Shown piece by piece: positions 50,890 through 60,384 of a DNA stretch of 64,000 nt. This stretch comes from an uncultured Phycisphaerales bacterium (GTDB lineage: Bacteria; Planctomycetota; Phycisphaerae; Phycisphaerales; UBA1924), in NCBI GenBank assembly GCA_937871915.1, contig CALMPG010000138.1, forward strand, positions 1-64,000, written 5' to 3'. Position numbers and translations under genes: made by a program. Positions within the stretch are counted from its first letter, which is position 1, and every line of letters begins with the position of its first letter. Below the pieces are notes generated by a model that was not told the DNA's origin, searched no databases, and saw nothing but the letters and a program-made list of their open reading frames with translations.

Positions 50890-51723
50890 ATGGCCACCCG
50901 CTCCTCAGTCCTCGTTCGAATCGCCGTCGGCGCGGCCGCCCTCGCCGCCTGTCTGGCCTACGCCCCCAGGGCCTCGGGCGTGGTCGTTGCCGATCCCATC
51001 CCCCTCCCCCTCAACGGCTATGTGGGGGCCTACGGCGGCTCGACCTGCGTCGCCGTCGGTTCCTTCTGGGTCGTCACGGCCCGCCACGTCGGCGGGAGCA
51101 TCGGCTCGTACGTCTGGATGCGCGGCACATCCTATCGCGTCGTCGAAATCGTCCCGCACCCGATCTACGACGTGCAACTCGTGCGCGTCGCCGAGGAACT
51201 CCCCGGCTACCACCGGCTCGCCGGCTCGGTCCGCCTCAACGACCCCTGCGTCCTCGGCGGCTGGGGCGCGACGGCCGGATCGTCGCTCCCCAACAACACC
51301 GGCTTCGACTGGTCCGGCCCCCACATCGAGACCTGGGGCGAGAACGCCATCGAGGGCGAGGGCAACCTGCTCGCCGTCCGCTACGACGCCCCGAACTCCA
51401 CCCTCTCCGTTCCCCACGAGGCCGTCTTCGCCGTCAACGACTCGGGCGCGGGCCTGTTCGTCTGGGGCGGCGACGGCTCCATGGAACTCGCCGGCATCGC
51501 CATCAGCGTCACCGGATGGGGCAACTCCACCTACGGCAGCGCGGCCTTCGCCCTGAGCGTCGAACTCTTCCGCAACTGGATGGCCCCCATCGTGGACCCC
51601 TCCACGCCGATCTCCTCCGCACTGCAGGCCCCGCGCTCGATGGTTGCCATCCCCGGCCTGCCCGCATGGATGGGAGGCGCGATGGTGTGCGCCGCCCTCG
51701 CGGGCGTGCGCCGCCGCCGGTGA
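50890..51723 (+). CDS. Exported trypsin-like serine protease with C-terminal anchor
   Basis: A 277-residue protein. A signal peptide (VLVRIAVGAAALAACLAYAPRAS) precedes a chymotrypsin-fold domain with the triad His66 (VVTARHV), Asp94 (YDVQLVRV) and Ser185 (NDSGAGLF, where Asn replaces the Gly of GDSG). The C-terminus is a short hydrophobic segment then RRRR (GGAMVCAALAGVRRRR), like planctomycete sorting signals of the PEP-CTERM type but without a clear PEP motif. The enzyme should act at the cell surface or outside. Substrate unknown. No Shine-Dalgarno sequence is evident. Confidence 0.8.
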   Translation: MATRSSVLVRIAVGAAALAACLAYAPRASGVVVADPIPLPLNGYVGAYGGSTCVAVGSFWVVTARHVGGSIGSYVWMRGTSYRVVEIVPHPIYDVQLVRVAEELPGYHRLAGSVRLNDPCVLGGWGATAGSSLPNNTGFDWSGPHIETWGENAIEGEGNLLAVRYDAPNSTLSVPHEAVFAVNDSGAGLFVWGGDGSMELAGIAISVTGWGNSTYGSAAFALSVELFRNWMAPIVDPSTPISSALQAPRSMVAIPGLPAWMGGAMVCAALAGVRRRR

Positions 51724-54144
51724 TCATCCCTCGACCCGCTCCAGCCGCGCGTACTGCAGCACCAGCGTCTTGGGCCCGACCTGCCGGAACTCGATCCGCG
51801 CCCGGGCGTCCTGCCCCGACGTGATGCTCGCGATCCGCCCGAGCCCGAACTGCGGGTGGCGGACCATCACGCCCACCGCCAGCGGCTGCCCGCGGCTGTC
51901 CTTCGGGCCGGAGACCTTGCCGCGGGATGAACGGGAGCTCTCATCGGGCACAAACCGCGGCCCCGACTCCCGGCTTCTCTGCACCCGATCCTCAAGATTG
52001 TCCCACCCCGGCTCGTTGAAGCCAGACTGGTCCGACATCGTGATGTGCGCCCTGGGAAGCTCGTGCAGGAACCGGCTCTCGATGGTCCGCTCGGTGATGC
52101 CGCGAATCGTGCGGTAGCGTGCCGACGTGATGAGCAGCCGCTTCATGGCCCGCGTGACGCCCACGAAGCACAGCCGCCGCTCCTCCTCGAGTTCCTTCGG
52201 GCTCTCCGCCACGCGCGAGTGGGGGAGCAGTCCCTCCTCAAGCCCGACCATCGCCACGCCGGCGAACTCCAGCCCCTTGGCCGCGTGCAGCGTCATGAGC
52301 GTGATCGCGCCCTGGGCCGGATCGACGGTGTCCGCGTCGGCCACCAGCGTGACGCGCTCCAGATACGCCCGCAGCAGGTCCAGCAGCGACGGCTCGGGCT
52401 GAACGTCGTCGGCCGGGTTCAGCGACCCCGACGCCGGGTCCGACGCCGGGTCGTAGGTCTCCTCGAACTCGCGGGCCGAGGAGACCAGCTCGGCGAGGTT
52501 CTCCACCCGCTCGGTCTCCTCCTCGCCCATCTTCTTGTACATCTCCTCCAGCCCGCTCTCGCGGATCACCCGCTCGACGAGTTCCGCCAGCGACCCCTCC
52601 GCCGCCGGGGCGTGGAGCATCCCCTCGTCGTGGATCCCCGCCCACCCATCGACCATTTTCACGAACTTGCCGATCGCCGTCGCGGCCCGCGTGGTCAGGC
52701 CGAGAGATTCCGGCGCCGTGCGGAGCGTGTCGAGCACCCGCGCGCCCCGCTCGGCCGAGAGCGTCTCCACGCGGTCCATCGTCGTGCTGCCGATGCCGCG
52801 CGAGGGCGTGTTCACGATCCGCAGCAGGCTCACATCGTCCGCCGGATTGGCGACCACGCGCAGGTACGCGATGGCGTGCTTCACCTCCTCGCGCTGATAG
52901 AACGCCGTCCCCCGCGCGATGATGTACGGGATCGCCTCGTTGCGGAGCACATCCTCCACTACGCGAGACAGCGCGTTGGTGCGGTAGAACACCGCGAAGT
53001 CCTTCCACGCCAGCGGGTTCCCCGCGTTGAACGACTCGTCCCGCAGGCTCTTGCACCAGTCCACCACCAGACGCGCCTCGTGGTGCTCGTCCCGGCAGAT
53101 GACGACCTCCGCCTTCTCCCCCTGCTCGTTGGCCGTGAACAGATCCTTGTGCTTGCGCTGCGTGTTGTTGCGGATGAGCGTGTCCGCCGCCCCGATGATG
53201 TGCTTGGTCGAGCGGAAGTTCTCACCGAGTGCGATCGTCGTCGTTTTGGGGAACTGCTTCTCGAACTGCAGGATGTTCGAGATGTCCGCCCCGCGCCAGC
53301 CATAGATCGACTGATCGGGGTCTCCGACCACGCAGATGTTCGGGCTCGGCCTGCCCGTCTCCACCGATCCCGAGAGCAGCGCGGCGATCTGGAACTGGGC
53401 TTTGTTGGTGTCCTGATACTCGTCCACCAGCAGATACTGCCACCGATCGCGGCACGCCTCCCGCACCCGCTGGTTCTCCTTGAGCATCTTCGCCGTCAGC
53501 AGCAGCAGATCGTCGAAGTCCACCGCGTTGGCCGCCCGGAGCGCCCTCTGATACGCCGCGTAGATCTTCGCGATCGTCCGCCCGTTGAAGTCCAGGGCCT
53601 GCTGGGCAAACTCGTCCGGGCCGACCAGATCGTTCTTGGCCGCGCTGATGCGGGAGAGCACGTTGCGGGCCGGCCAGTTGCTCGTGGCCAGCCCGAGGTC
53701 CTCGATGGCCCGCTTCACCAGCGTCGTCTGGTCGTCCGAGTCGTAGATCGCGAACGTCCCCGTGATCCCCGCAAGCCCCGCGATGTCCGCGTACTTGCGG
53801 ATGAGCCTCGCGCACAACGCATGGAACGTCGTCACCGTCAGCCCGCGGGCCACCACGCCCTCCCCGAGCATGTGCGTCACGCGCTCCCGCATCTCCGCCG
53901 CGGCCTTGTTCGTGAACGTCAGGGCCAGAATCTGCCACGCCGGAATCCCGCACGCGATCAGGTACGCGATCCGGCGCGTGATCACCCGGGTCTTCCCCGA
54001 TCCCGGCCCGGCCAGCACCAGCAGCGGCCCCTCCGTGTGCCTCACGGCCTCGGCCTGCGGTTTCGTCAACCCCGCGAGGATCTCCTCGACCTCGAGCGGG
54101 CCATTCTGCCGGGTCTGCGGGGTGTGCGAGACGTCCGTGTCCAT
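51724..54144 (-). CDS. UvrD/PcrA-type superfamily 1 DNA helicase
   Basis: An 806-residue protein. It begins GLTKPQAEAVRHTEGPLLVLAGPGSGKT (Q-motif and Walker A), then TFTNKAAAEMRERV, VDEYQDTN (motif II), GDPDQSIYGWRGA, LGENFRS, and TLHAAKGLEFAGVAMVGLEEGLLPH, with VGVTRAMKRLLIT as motif VI. The C-terminal Tudor-like end (VRHPQFGLGRIASI) matches PcrA. It unwinds DNA in repair and removes RecA or RNA polymerase. ATG 54144 has a TACCAT box 6 nt upstream. Confidence 0.95.
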   Translation of the reverse strand: MDTDVSHTPQTRQNGPLEVEEILAGLTKPQAEAVRHTEGPLLVLAGPGSGKTRVITRRIAYLIACGIPAWQILALTFTNKAAAEMRERVTHMLGEGVVARGLTVTTFHALCARLIRKYADIAGLAGITGTFAIYDSDDQTTLVKRAIEDLGLATSNWPARNVLSRISAAKNDLVGPDEFAQQALDFNGRTIAKIYAAYQRALRAANAVDFDDLLLLTAKMLKENQRVREACRDRWQYLLVDEYQDTNKAQFQIAALLSGSVETGRPSPNICVVGDPDQSIYGWRGADISNILQFEKQFPKTTTIALGENFRSTKHIIGAADTLIRNNTQRKHKDLFTANEQGEKAEVVICRDEHHEARLVVDWCKSLRDESFNAGNPLAWKDFAVFYRTNALSRVVEDVLRNEAIPYIIARGTAFYQREEVKHAIAYLRVVANPADDVSLLRIVNTPSRGIGSTTMDRVETLSAERGARVLDTLRTAPESLGLTTRAATAIGKFVKMVDGWAGIHDEGMLHAPAAEGSLAELVERVIRESGLEEMYKKMGEEETERVENLAELVSSAREFEETYDPASDPASGSLNPADDVQPEPSLLDLLRAYLERVTLVADADTVDPAQGAITLMTLHAAKGLEFAGVAMVGLEEGLLPHSRVAESPKELEEERRLCFVGVTRAMKRLLITSARYRTIRGITERTIESRFLHELPRAHITMSDQSGFNEPGWDNLEDRVQRSRESGPRFVPDESSRSSRGKVSGPKDSRGQPLAVGVMVRHPQFGLGRIASITSGQDARARIEFRQVGPKTLVLQYARLERVEG

Positions 54145-54150
54145 CGGCTC

Positions 54151-54156
54151 ATGGTA
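54151..54156 (-). promoter_or_regulatory. -10 box, leaderless start of the UvrD/PcrA helicase gene
   Basis: TACCAT (minus strand, 54156 to 54151) ends 6 nt before ATG 54144; no ribosome site is seen. The CGTACCAT context is identical to that of the DinG-like gene. Confidence 0.5.
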
Positions 54157-54247
54157 CGAGCGGCGGACCCGACAATCAGGCGCCGCGCCACGTTCGCACG
54201 CCCACTTTCCCCACAACCCCCTCGGTCGGTCGGTGTCGGATGGCCGA

Positions 54248-56209
54248 CTAGTCGTTCCCGCCGTCGGCGTCCGGCACATCTTTGAGCGACTCGCCCGGAG
54301 CGCCGGCCCGCCCCGCCACCTCCGCCGCCGGCTCCGGCCCCATCGGGTGCGGGCTGGGGTCCCGCGTGATCAGCGCCACCTCGCTGGGCAGGTGCTGGAC
54401 GATCCGCGTGAGCACATCGCCCTCCAAAGCGCGTGCGAACGCACGCCGGCGCGTCTTGCCCATGATCAGCGTGTCGCACCCGAACGTCACCGTGTAGTCG
54501 AGAATCTCGGAGACCACGTCCGTGGCGCAGACATAGATCGGCTGCACCGGCACGCGATACCGGCGCGCCAGCGCCGCCACCGAGCCGAGCGCCTCCACCG
54601 CCTGCGGGTCGTCCTCCACCTGCGGGACCGTGCCGGGCGCAAGGTCCATCACCCGCAGCGTCCGCACGTAGATCACAAACAGCGTCGCCCCGCGCCGACG
54701 CGCCAGGTCCACCGCGAACTCCGCCTGGCCGTGGCCTCGGGCCGCGAGCATGATGCGCGGCCGGCTCGGATCCACCGGCAGCGGCTCTCGCTGGATCTCG
54801 GCAAGCCACCCCTCCTCGGGCACCGGAATGCGCAGCGCCCCGGCCTTGTACCGGGCGTAGGCCATCATGCCGAAGCGAACGGTGAGCACCACGGCGATCA
54901 TCGTCGCGGCGAACACCAGCGCGTGCGGCTTGGCCCAGCAGATCGTCGCCTCGATCACGGCCATGAACAGGCCGAGAGCCCAGAGTCCCGCGCGTTCCCA
55001 CCGGGCCATGGGAATGGCCCGGTTGGAGGCGCAGCAGAGAAAGTTGATGGTGATCGCGCCCACCACCCCGATGGCGTACAGCTCGCCCAGTGCCTTCGCG
55101 TCGGCCTCGAAGAGCAGCACGACCAGCGGAAGCCCGCACGCCACCAGCAGCCCGACCCACGGAACCCCGGAGTAGTTCAGCCGCGACAGCGGGCGCGGCA
55201 GCTCCCGGTCGTGGGCCATGGAGTACATCACCGACACCTTCGCCATGATCGCCGTGTTCACCGCGCTGAGCAGCAGCAGCGCGAAGATCCCCGCGGCCAG
55301 AAGCCCGAAAATCCTCCCGATCCCCGGCCCGAACCAGTGCGACCCGACGTGGATGCCCAGCATCTTCACGGCCGTGTCGCGATACGCCCGCACCGCCGCG
55401 GGCACGCTCTCCGGTTGCAGGTGCCCCACGATCTCGTGCGTGATGTAGTCGGGCGTCGCCACCTGCGCCGGGCCGGGCAGCGCGTTGAGCGCGATCCCGA
55501 AGATCATGTTCAGGACGATCACCTCCAGCAGCACCGGCCAGATCGTGCGCCGGCTGGTCCTGCCCACCGGCTCCTTCATCAGCCCCGTCATGTTCGCCAC
55601 CGCCTCCACCCCGGACAGCGCCAGCACGATGCGGACGAGGCTCTCCCATCGATCCAGCCACGAGTGCGAGTGGTCGGCCGAGAGCTCCACCGTGCGCAAC
55701 CCCGCCGGGATCAGGTACAGCGACATCAGCCCGATCAGCGCGCTGGCCACGATCGCCGCGATCGCCACCAGCAGCGCAAACCGGGCCGCGCTCCGCGCCC
55801 CAAGCCAGTTGATCACCCCGATCCCCAGGATCGTCACCGTGCAGCACACCACCGTCAGGTGGTGCGGCACGCCGAAATAGTGGAACGCCTCCACCGCCGA
55901 GAGCGCGGCCGTCACGATGTAGTCGCACAGCAGCAGCGTCGCCCCGATCACCGAGAGCGTCGGGGAGATCTGCCGCGCCGCCGTGTACACCCCGCCGCCC
56001 TCGGGGAACGACCGGCACACGATCGTGTACGCCCACGCGACGGCCGCCATGATCAGCGCCATCACCGCCATGTACACCACCGAGGCGTGCCCGGTGTAGT
56101 AGAACGCCAGCCCCAGCACGTACAGGCGACTGGTCCCCCAATCCCCAAACAGCAGCGGCCCCGCGTGATACCAGTGGAGGTCCCGCGGCCGCTTTTGCGT
56201 GACAAGCAT
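54248..56209 (-). CDS. APC-family permease fused to a UspA domain (copy 1)
   Basis: A 653-residue protein. The first 450 residues are an amino acid-polyamine-organocation transporter with about 12 helices. It begins with a GPLLFGDWGTSRLYVLGLAF motif and carries SFPEGGGVYTAARQISP and SGVEAVANMTGLMKEP. After a linker, the last 180 residues form a universal stress protein domain (RPRIMLAARGHGQAEFAVDLARRRG, MGKTRRR). The substrate is unknown. The next gene upstream (56357-58303) is a paralogue; the UspA parts are almost identical, the permease parts less so. ATG 56209 is shared in context with its twin. Confidence 0.87.
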   Translation of the reverse strand: MLVTQKRPRDLHWYHAGPLLFGDWGTSRLYVLGLAFYYTGHASVVYMAVMALIMAAVAWAYTIVCRSFPEGGGVYTAARQISPTLSVIGATLLLCDYIVTAALSAVEAFHYFGVPHHLTVVCCTVTILGIGVINWLGARSAARFALLVAIAAIVASALIGLMSLYLIPAGLRTVELSADHSHSWLDRWESLVRIVLALSGVEAVANMTGLMKEPVGRTSRRTIWPVLLEVIVLNMIFGIALNALPGPAQVATPDYITHEIVGHLQPESVPAAVRAYRDTAVKMLGIHVGSHWFGPGIGRIFGLLAAGIFALLLLSAVNTAIMAKVSVMYSMAHDRELPRPLSRLNYSGVPWVGLLVACGLPLVVLLFEADAKALGELYAIGVVGAITINFLCCASNRAIPMARWERAGLWALGLFMAVIEATICWAKPHALVFAATMIAVVLTVRFGMMAYARYKAGALRIPVPEEGWLAEIQREPLPVDPSRPRIMLAARGHGQAEFAVDLARRRGATLFVIYVRTLRVMDLAPGTVPQVEDDPQAVEALGSVAALARRYRVPVQPIYVCATDVVSEILDYTVTFGCDTLIMGKTRRRAFARALEGDVLTRIVQHLPSEVALITRDPSPHPMGPEPAAEVAGRAGAPGESLKDVPDADGGND

Positions 56210-56356
56210 GGATCGAGCAGTCCCGAACCCGCCCGGCGGCCAGAAGTCGTGCCATTCGGTCGCCCTGTTGCCGAATCGGTCCGAGCCACCCGCGACGAGT
56301 CGGGGCGATGCTATCCCATGTCCGGACAGGCCCCCGCCGGCCGATGATGCCCCGGC

Positions 56357-58303
56357 TCAGTCGTTCCCGCCCTCGGCACCCGGCCCATCGCCCGGCGGGG
56401 CGCCCTCCACGCCCGCGGGCTTCACCACCTCCGCCGCCGGCTCCGGCCCCATCGGGTGCGGGCTCGAGTCCCGCGTGATCAGCGCCACCTCGCTGGGCAG
56501 GTGCTGGGCGATCTGCGTGACCACGTCGCCCTCCAGGGCGCGGGCAAACGCCCGCCGGCGCGTCTTGCCCATGATCAGCGTGTCGCACCCGAAAGTCACC
56601 GTGTAATCCAGAATCTCGGCCACCACGTCCGTGGCGCACACATAGATCGGCTGCACCGGCACCCGATACCGGCGCGCCAGCGCCACCACCGAGCCGAGCG
56701 CCTCCAGCGCCTGCGGATCGTCCTCAACCCGCGGCACCGACCCCGGCGCAAGGTCCATCACCCGCAGCGTCCGCACGTAGATCACAAACAGCGTCGCCCC
56801 GCGCCGACGCGCCAGGTCCACCGCAAACTCCGCCTGCCCACGCCCTCGGGCCGCCAGCATGATGCGCGGCCTGCTCGGGTCCACCGGCCTCGGCTCGCGT
56901 TTGAGCTCGGCCAGCCATCCCTGCTCCGGCACCGGCACGGGCAGTTCCCGGGCCTTGGCCCGCGCGTGCATGCGCAGCACGCCCCGCGTGAGCAGCACCG
57001 TCGCGATCGTCGCCCCCGCGAACGCCGTCGCCTGCGGCTTGGTCACGGCGATCGTCAGCGCGATCGCCAGCAGAAACAGCCCCAGCGCCCACAGACCCGC
57101 CCGCTCGGGCCGCGTCACCCCCAGCGAACGGTTCGCCGCGCAACTCAGGATGTTCGTCGTCACCGCCCCGCTCACCCCGATCACGTACATGTCCGCCAGG
57201 CGAGCCACGTCCCGCTCCAGCAGCAGCACCAGGGCGCACGCCACGCACGACACGATCAGCGCGATCCACGGAACGCCGGGGTAGTTCAACCGCGTCAGGG
57301 CCCGCGGCAGCTCCCGGTCGTGCCCGAGCGAGTACAGCACCGACACCATCGCCATGACCGCCGTGTTCGCCGCCGAGATCAGCAGCAGCCCGAACGCGAT
57401 GGCGACGCCGACCCCGACCAAGTGTCCGCCGCGCTCCCCGAACCAGTGCTGGGCCGACTCCACCGCGAGGACCTTCATCCCCGTGTCGCGGTACGCCCGG
57501 ACGTGCTCGGGGATCGCCCGCCCCGCCGCCTCGAAGGTCACATAGTCCGGCTGGTGCAGGCTGGCGAACCCCGCCAGCCCGGCCAGCGCCAGCGCAAAGA
57601 GAATGTTCAGCGTCGCGACCTCGAACGCCACCGGCCAGATCGTCCGCTTGGCCGTTCGGGCCACCGGCTCCTTCATCAGCCCCGCCATGTTCGCCACGGC
57701 CTCCACGCCCGCCATCGCCAGGCACAGGCGGGTGAACATGATCCACGAGTCCGCCGTGCTCAGCCCCGTGTGCCACGTCACCGTTCGCAGCCCCGCCGGC
57801 ACATACGGCAGGCAGAGCACCCCGAGAATCAGGGTGGCCCCAAGGGCCAGGAACGCCGTGATCGCCGCGAACGTCCCCGCGCTCCGCGAGCCCAGCCAGT
57901 TGACAACGCCCAGCCCCCCCAGCGCCAAGAGCGAAAGCCCAAGCACCAGCGACGCCCCCCCGAATCCGATGTAGTGGAACGCCTCCACCAGCGAGATCAC
58001 CACCGTGATGATGTACCCGCACATGAGCAGCGTGGACCCGATCACCGCCAGCGCGGGATTCACCTGCTTCGCCGCCGCGTACACCCCGCCCCCGTCCGGA
58101 AAGCACCGGCACACCACCGTGTACGCCCACGCGACGGCCATCATCAGCACGCCGATCGCCGCCATGTAGAACACCGACGCGTGCCCCGAGTAGTAGAACG
58201 CCAGCCCCAGCACGTACAGCCGGCTGGTCCCCCAATCGCCGAACAGAAGCGGCCCGGCGTGGTACCAGTGCAGGTCGCGCGGGCGTTTCTGGGTGACAAG
58301 CAT
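56357..58303 (-). CDS. APC-family permease fused to a UspA domain (copy 2)
   Basis: A 648-residue paralogue of 54248-56209 with the same N-terminus (MLVTQKRPRDLHWYHAGPLL), APC transporter domain (CFPDGGGVYAAAKQVNPA, AGVEAVANMAGLMKEP) and C-terminal UspA domain. The permease halves differ at many positions, while the UspA halves are nearly the same in DNA and protein. Fused UspA domains are thought to sense ATP or stress and tune transport. It is the first gene of the tandem pair, 147 bp upstream of copy 1. Confidence 0.87.
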   Translation of the reverse strand: MLVTQKRPRDLHWYHAGPLLFGDWGTSRLYVLGLAFYYSGHASVFYMAAIGVLMMAVAWAYTVVCRCFPDGGGVYAAAKQVNPALAVIGSTLLMCGYIITVVISLVEAFHYIGFGGASLVLGLSLLALGGLGVVNWLGSRSAGTFAAITAFLALGATLILGVLCLPYVPAGLRTVTWHTGLSTADSWIMFTRLCLAMAGVEAVANMAGLMKEPVARTAKRTIWPVAFEVATLNILFALALAGLAGFASLHQPDYVTFEAAGRAIPEHVRAYRDTGMKVLAVESAQHWFGERGGHLVGVGVAIAFGLLLISAANTAVMAMVSVLYSLGHDRELPRALTRLNYPGVPWIALIVSCVACALVLLLERDVARLADMYVIGVSGAVTTNILSCAANRSLGVTRPERAGLWALGLFLLAIALTIAVTKPQATAFAGATIATVLLTRGVLRMHARAKARELPVPVPEQGWLAELKREPRPVDPSRPRIMLAARGRGQAEFAVDLARRRGATLFVIYVRTLRVMDLAPGSVPRVEDDPQALEALGSVVALARRYRVPVQPIYVCATDVVAEILDYTVTFGCDTLIMGKTRRRAFARALEGDVVTQIAQHLPSEVALITRDSSPHPMGPEPAAEVVKPAGVEGAPPGDGPGAEGGND

Positions 58304-58424
58304 TCGGGGAAGTGCGGGTTGGCGCCGCTGCACCGCGGCGAGTGTTGTGCGAGGGCGTCGTCCGCCGCGCGAACGACCGGCATCGAACGCTCGACTGGCC
58401 GTGCGATACTACCCATCCAAAAAG

Positions 58425-58459
58425 CCAAACCGGGCCACGAGGCCCGGTTTGGAAAAAAA
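58425..58459. terminator. Strong intrinsic terminator
   Basis: CCAAACCGGGCC (58425-58436) and its exact complement (58441-58452) form a 12-bp stem with loop ACGA. On the plus strand A7 follows it; on the minus strand TTTTT follows (from AAAAA at 58419-58423). It therefore terminates the prepilin gene transcript on the minus strand. Confidence 0.85.
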
Positions 58460-58500
58460 CCTTCTTGATCGGAGGCGTCCGCCCGAAACGCACCGCGGCC

Positions 58501-59454
58501 TCAGTTGAACCGCAGGTCCTCGAAGACAAACGTGTAGTCCTTGTTCGTGTACGAGTTGTTCGGGTCGTTGAGGGTGGTGTTGTTGCCCGGGCGGACCTTG
58601 TAGTACGCCGCGTGCCCGTCCAGGAAGCCCATGATCGACTTGTTGATGTCGTCGTACCCGTTCTTGAGGCGGAAGCCGGTGTTGATGTTGTTGGCGACCA
58701 CATCCGAGTACTGGTCGTGCATCCAGGCGAAGCGCGACGGCGCGAACGCGTCCGCGGATTTCATCCGCTCGCACCCGAACTTGAAGGCCTTGATGAAGCC
58801 GGCGGTACCGCCGCCGAAACGATTCTTCACCTGGTCCCACCACTTGACGTTGAACTGGTACGTGGTGCCGACGTCGTCGTAGCACGACGTCGCCACCGCC
58901 GTGGGGTTCACCGAGAAGCTCGCGCTGCGCTGGTACGAAAACTTGTCCGAGGGGTCCTTGAAGACCGGCAACTCGAGCGTCTTCCGCACCGGGTCCGCCG
59001 CCGGCAGGCGCGCCGGCGGGTTGGGCGCATAGAAGGTCGAGGTCGCGTAGATGTACGGATTGAGGGGGCGGTCCGCGGCCTCAACGTCGAAGTCGCCGCC
59101 GGCGCCGGCCCAGTACGGGTCGCAGTTCTTCCCGCCGTACTGCCACGTGCACCACCCCTCGATGGTGCCCCCGTACGAGTTCGTCCCCGACAGCGAGTTC
59201 GCGTCCGCCGAGCCGCGGCTGTACGTCAGCGTCAGCGGCATGTACCCCTTCTGCTCCTGCTGGTACGTGTACCCCGCCGCGGTGATCTGCCGGACGTTGC
59301 TCAGCGACACCGCCAGCCACCCCGCCTTCCGGGCCTTGCCCAGCGCGGGAAGCAGGATCCCCACCAGCAGCGCGATGATCGCGATGACCACCAGCAACTC
59401 GATGAGTGTGAAGCCTGCGCGAAGGGCTCGTTCACGCGACGGAGTGCAAGGCAT
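58501..59454 (-). CDS. Type IV prepilin-like protein (H-X9-DG type)
   Basis: A 317-residue protein. The class III signal ALRAGFTLIELLVVIAIIAL is cut after Gly so that the mature protein begins with Phe and has Glu at position 5. A pilin-type helix continues to LPALGKARKAGW. The C-terminal globular part has IMGFLDGHAAYY, the DG-containing end found in planctomycete prepilin-like proteins. Such proteins are abundant in planctomycetes and may be pseudopilins of a type II system rather than pili. AGGAGG lies 6 nt before ATG 59454. It has its own promoter and a strong terminator, and there is no pilus machinery nearby. Confidence 0.9.
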   Translation of the reverse strand: MPCTPSRERALRAGFTLIELLVVIAIIALLVGILLPALGKARKAGWLAVSLSNVRQITAAGYTYQQEQKGYMPLTLTYSRGSADANSLSGTNSYGGTIEGWCTWQYGGKNCDPYWAGAGGDFDVEAADRPLNPYIYATSTFYAPNPPARLPAADPVRKTLELPVFKDPSDKFSYQRSASFSVNPTAVATSCYDDVGTTYQFNVKWWDQVKNRFGGGTAGFIKAFKFGCERMKSADAFAPSRFAWMHDQYSDVVANNINTGFRLKNGYDDINKSIMGFLDGHAAYYKVRPGNNTTLNDPNNSYTNKDYTFVFEDLRFN

Positions 59455-59573
59455 GGCAAACCTCCTGACCAACGGGATTCACTGCGCGGCTGGGCAGGGC
59501 GTGATCGCACAGAACGTGCATGCCCTGCTTCGAGTGTCGGGGCGAGGCCCGGCCAGCCGGGCGGAACCCTTCC

Positions 59574-59602
59574 AGTATGCAATGGTTCGCAGGTTTACGC
59601 AA
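59574..59602 (-). promoter_or_regulatory. Promoter of the prepilin-like gene
   Basis: On the minus strand TTGCGT (59602 to 59597) and CATACT (59579 to 59574) have a 17-bp spacer. The leader is about 115 nt and contains a GC hairpin (around 59545-59565) before the AGGAGG site. Confidence 0.6.
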
Positions 59603-59678
59603 CCCGGATGCCGCTGGATGGTGTTGGGTATCGAAATAGAGCATCTGGACGGGGTTGAAGGACTCTCAGGCTCCGCCG

Positions 59679-59909
59679 CTACCGATCCCTCGGCGCTGAC
59701 ATACGGCCGCCCGCACGCGGCTCCACGACGGATCCCTCCGCTCCGGCCTTTGCATCGTCTGCGCGGGCATTCGCGGCCGCCGCGGCAGACTTGGCGGGGT
59801 CCGTCACGCCGCTACTGAACAAGTCGTCGGAGTACAGCCAGAGCATGAGCCCGGCCAGCACGACGAGAATCACCCCGCCCAGAATAAGACGACCTCGTTG
59901 GCTGTCCAT
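59679..59909 (-). CDS. Small single-helix membrane protein
   Basis: A 76-residue protein. MDSQRGR is followed by one membrane helix (LILGGVILVVLAGLMLWLY), then a short polar segment and an Ala/Arg-rich end. AGGAG lies at normal distance before ATG 59909. No family is recognised. It is upstream of the prepilin gene on the same strand, but separated by that gene's own promoter. Confidence 0.6.
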   Translation of the reverse strand: MDSQRGRLILGGVILVVLAGLMLWLYSDDLFSSGVTDPAKSAAAAANARADDAKAGAEGSVVEPRAGGRMSAPRDR

Positions 59910-60384
59910 GGGTGCTCCTGAAAGTCCGCCCGCGCGCCCACTCTAATCTACCGCGTCATCGGTTCGGCAACAAGTTTGTAGTCTGTTCGGACAGTACGAT
60001 AACCCGGACCAATGCCACCGCAAATCTTTCAGCGATTCTCCGTAGAAAGTCTACGCTCCCCGACCCCGCAGAGTTGTGGCTTTGTCAAGAACGCGCTCCC
60101 GAGTCCACCTCTGTCAGGCTCTCGCTCGGACTGCCTCGCTCGACCTCTCCCGGTTCGTGGGGCCGCGAGCATCGGCATTCAGGAGCACGCCCCATAACCA
60201 TCGCCCGCGACGGAAACAGGTGTGGGTGCTGGCACGTAACCACAAGTGGCCCACACTCTTGGGAGGCCCGCACGATGAGGTGACCGAGGGGGGCTGGTTT
60301 GACTGTTCGGGGGCGATGCCTTAGGTTCAGCGGCCCGCCCCCGGATGAACATCCGGGCCCGGTTGTCGGATTGTCAGGAGGTTG
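59910..60384. other. 475-bp region without a recognised gene
   Basis: The left part (about 59970-60080) is less GC-rich and contains the small palindrome CTGTTCGGACAG. The right part holds the kinase promoter (60299-60327) and a CCCGGATG/CATCCGGG hairpin (60340-60357) in its leader. Open frames here lack protein-like composition. Confidence 0.5.
60299..60327 (+). promoter_or_regulatory. Promoter of the Ser/Thr kinase gene
   Basis: TTGACT (60299-60304), a 17-bp spacer and TAGGTT (60322-60327) make one of the best sigma-70 promoters in the window. The leader of about 50 nt contains a perfect 8-bp hairpin and ends with AGGAGG just before ATG 60385. Confidence 0.7.

Noticed and set aside
59912-60283. 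Plus-strand frame of 123 codons in the gap before the kinase
   Set aside because: Low-quality composition, no ribosome site, no recognisable domain; it crosses divergent promoter sequence.
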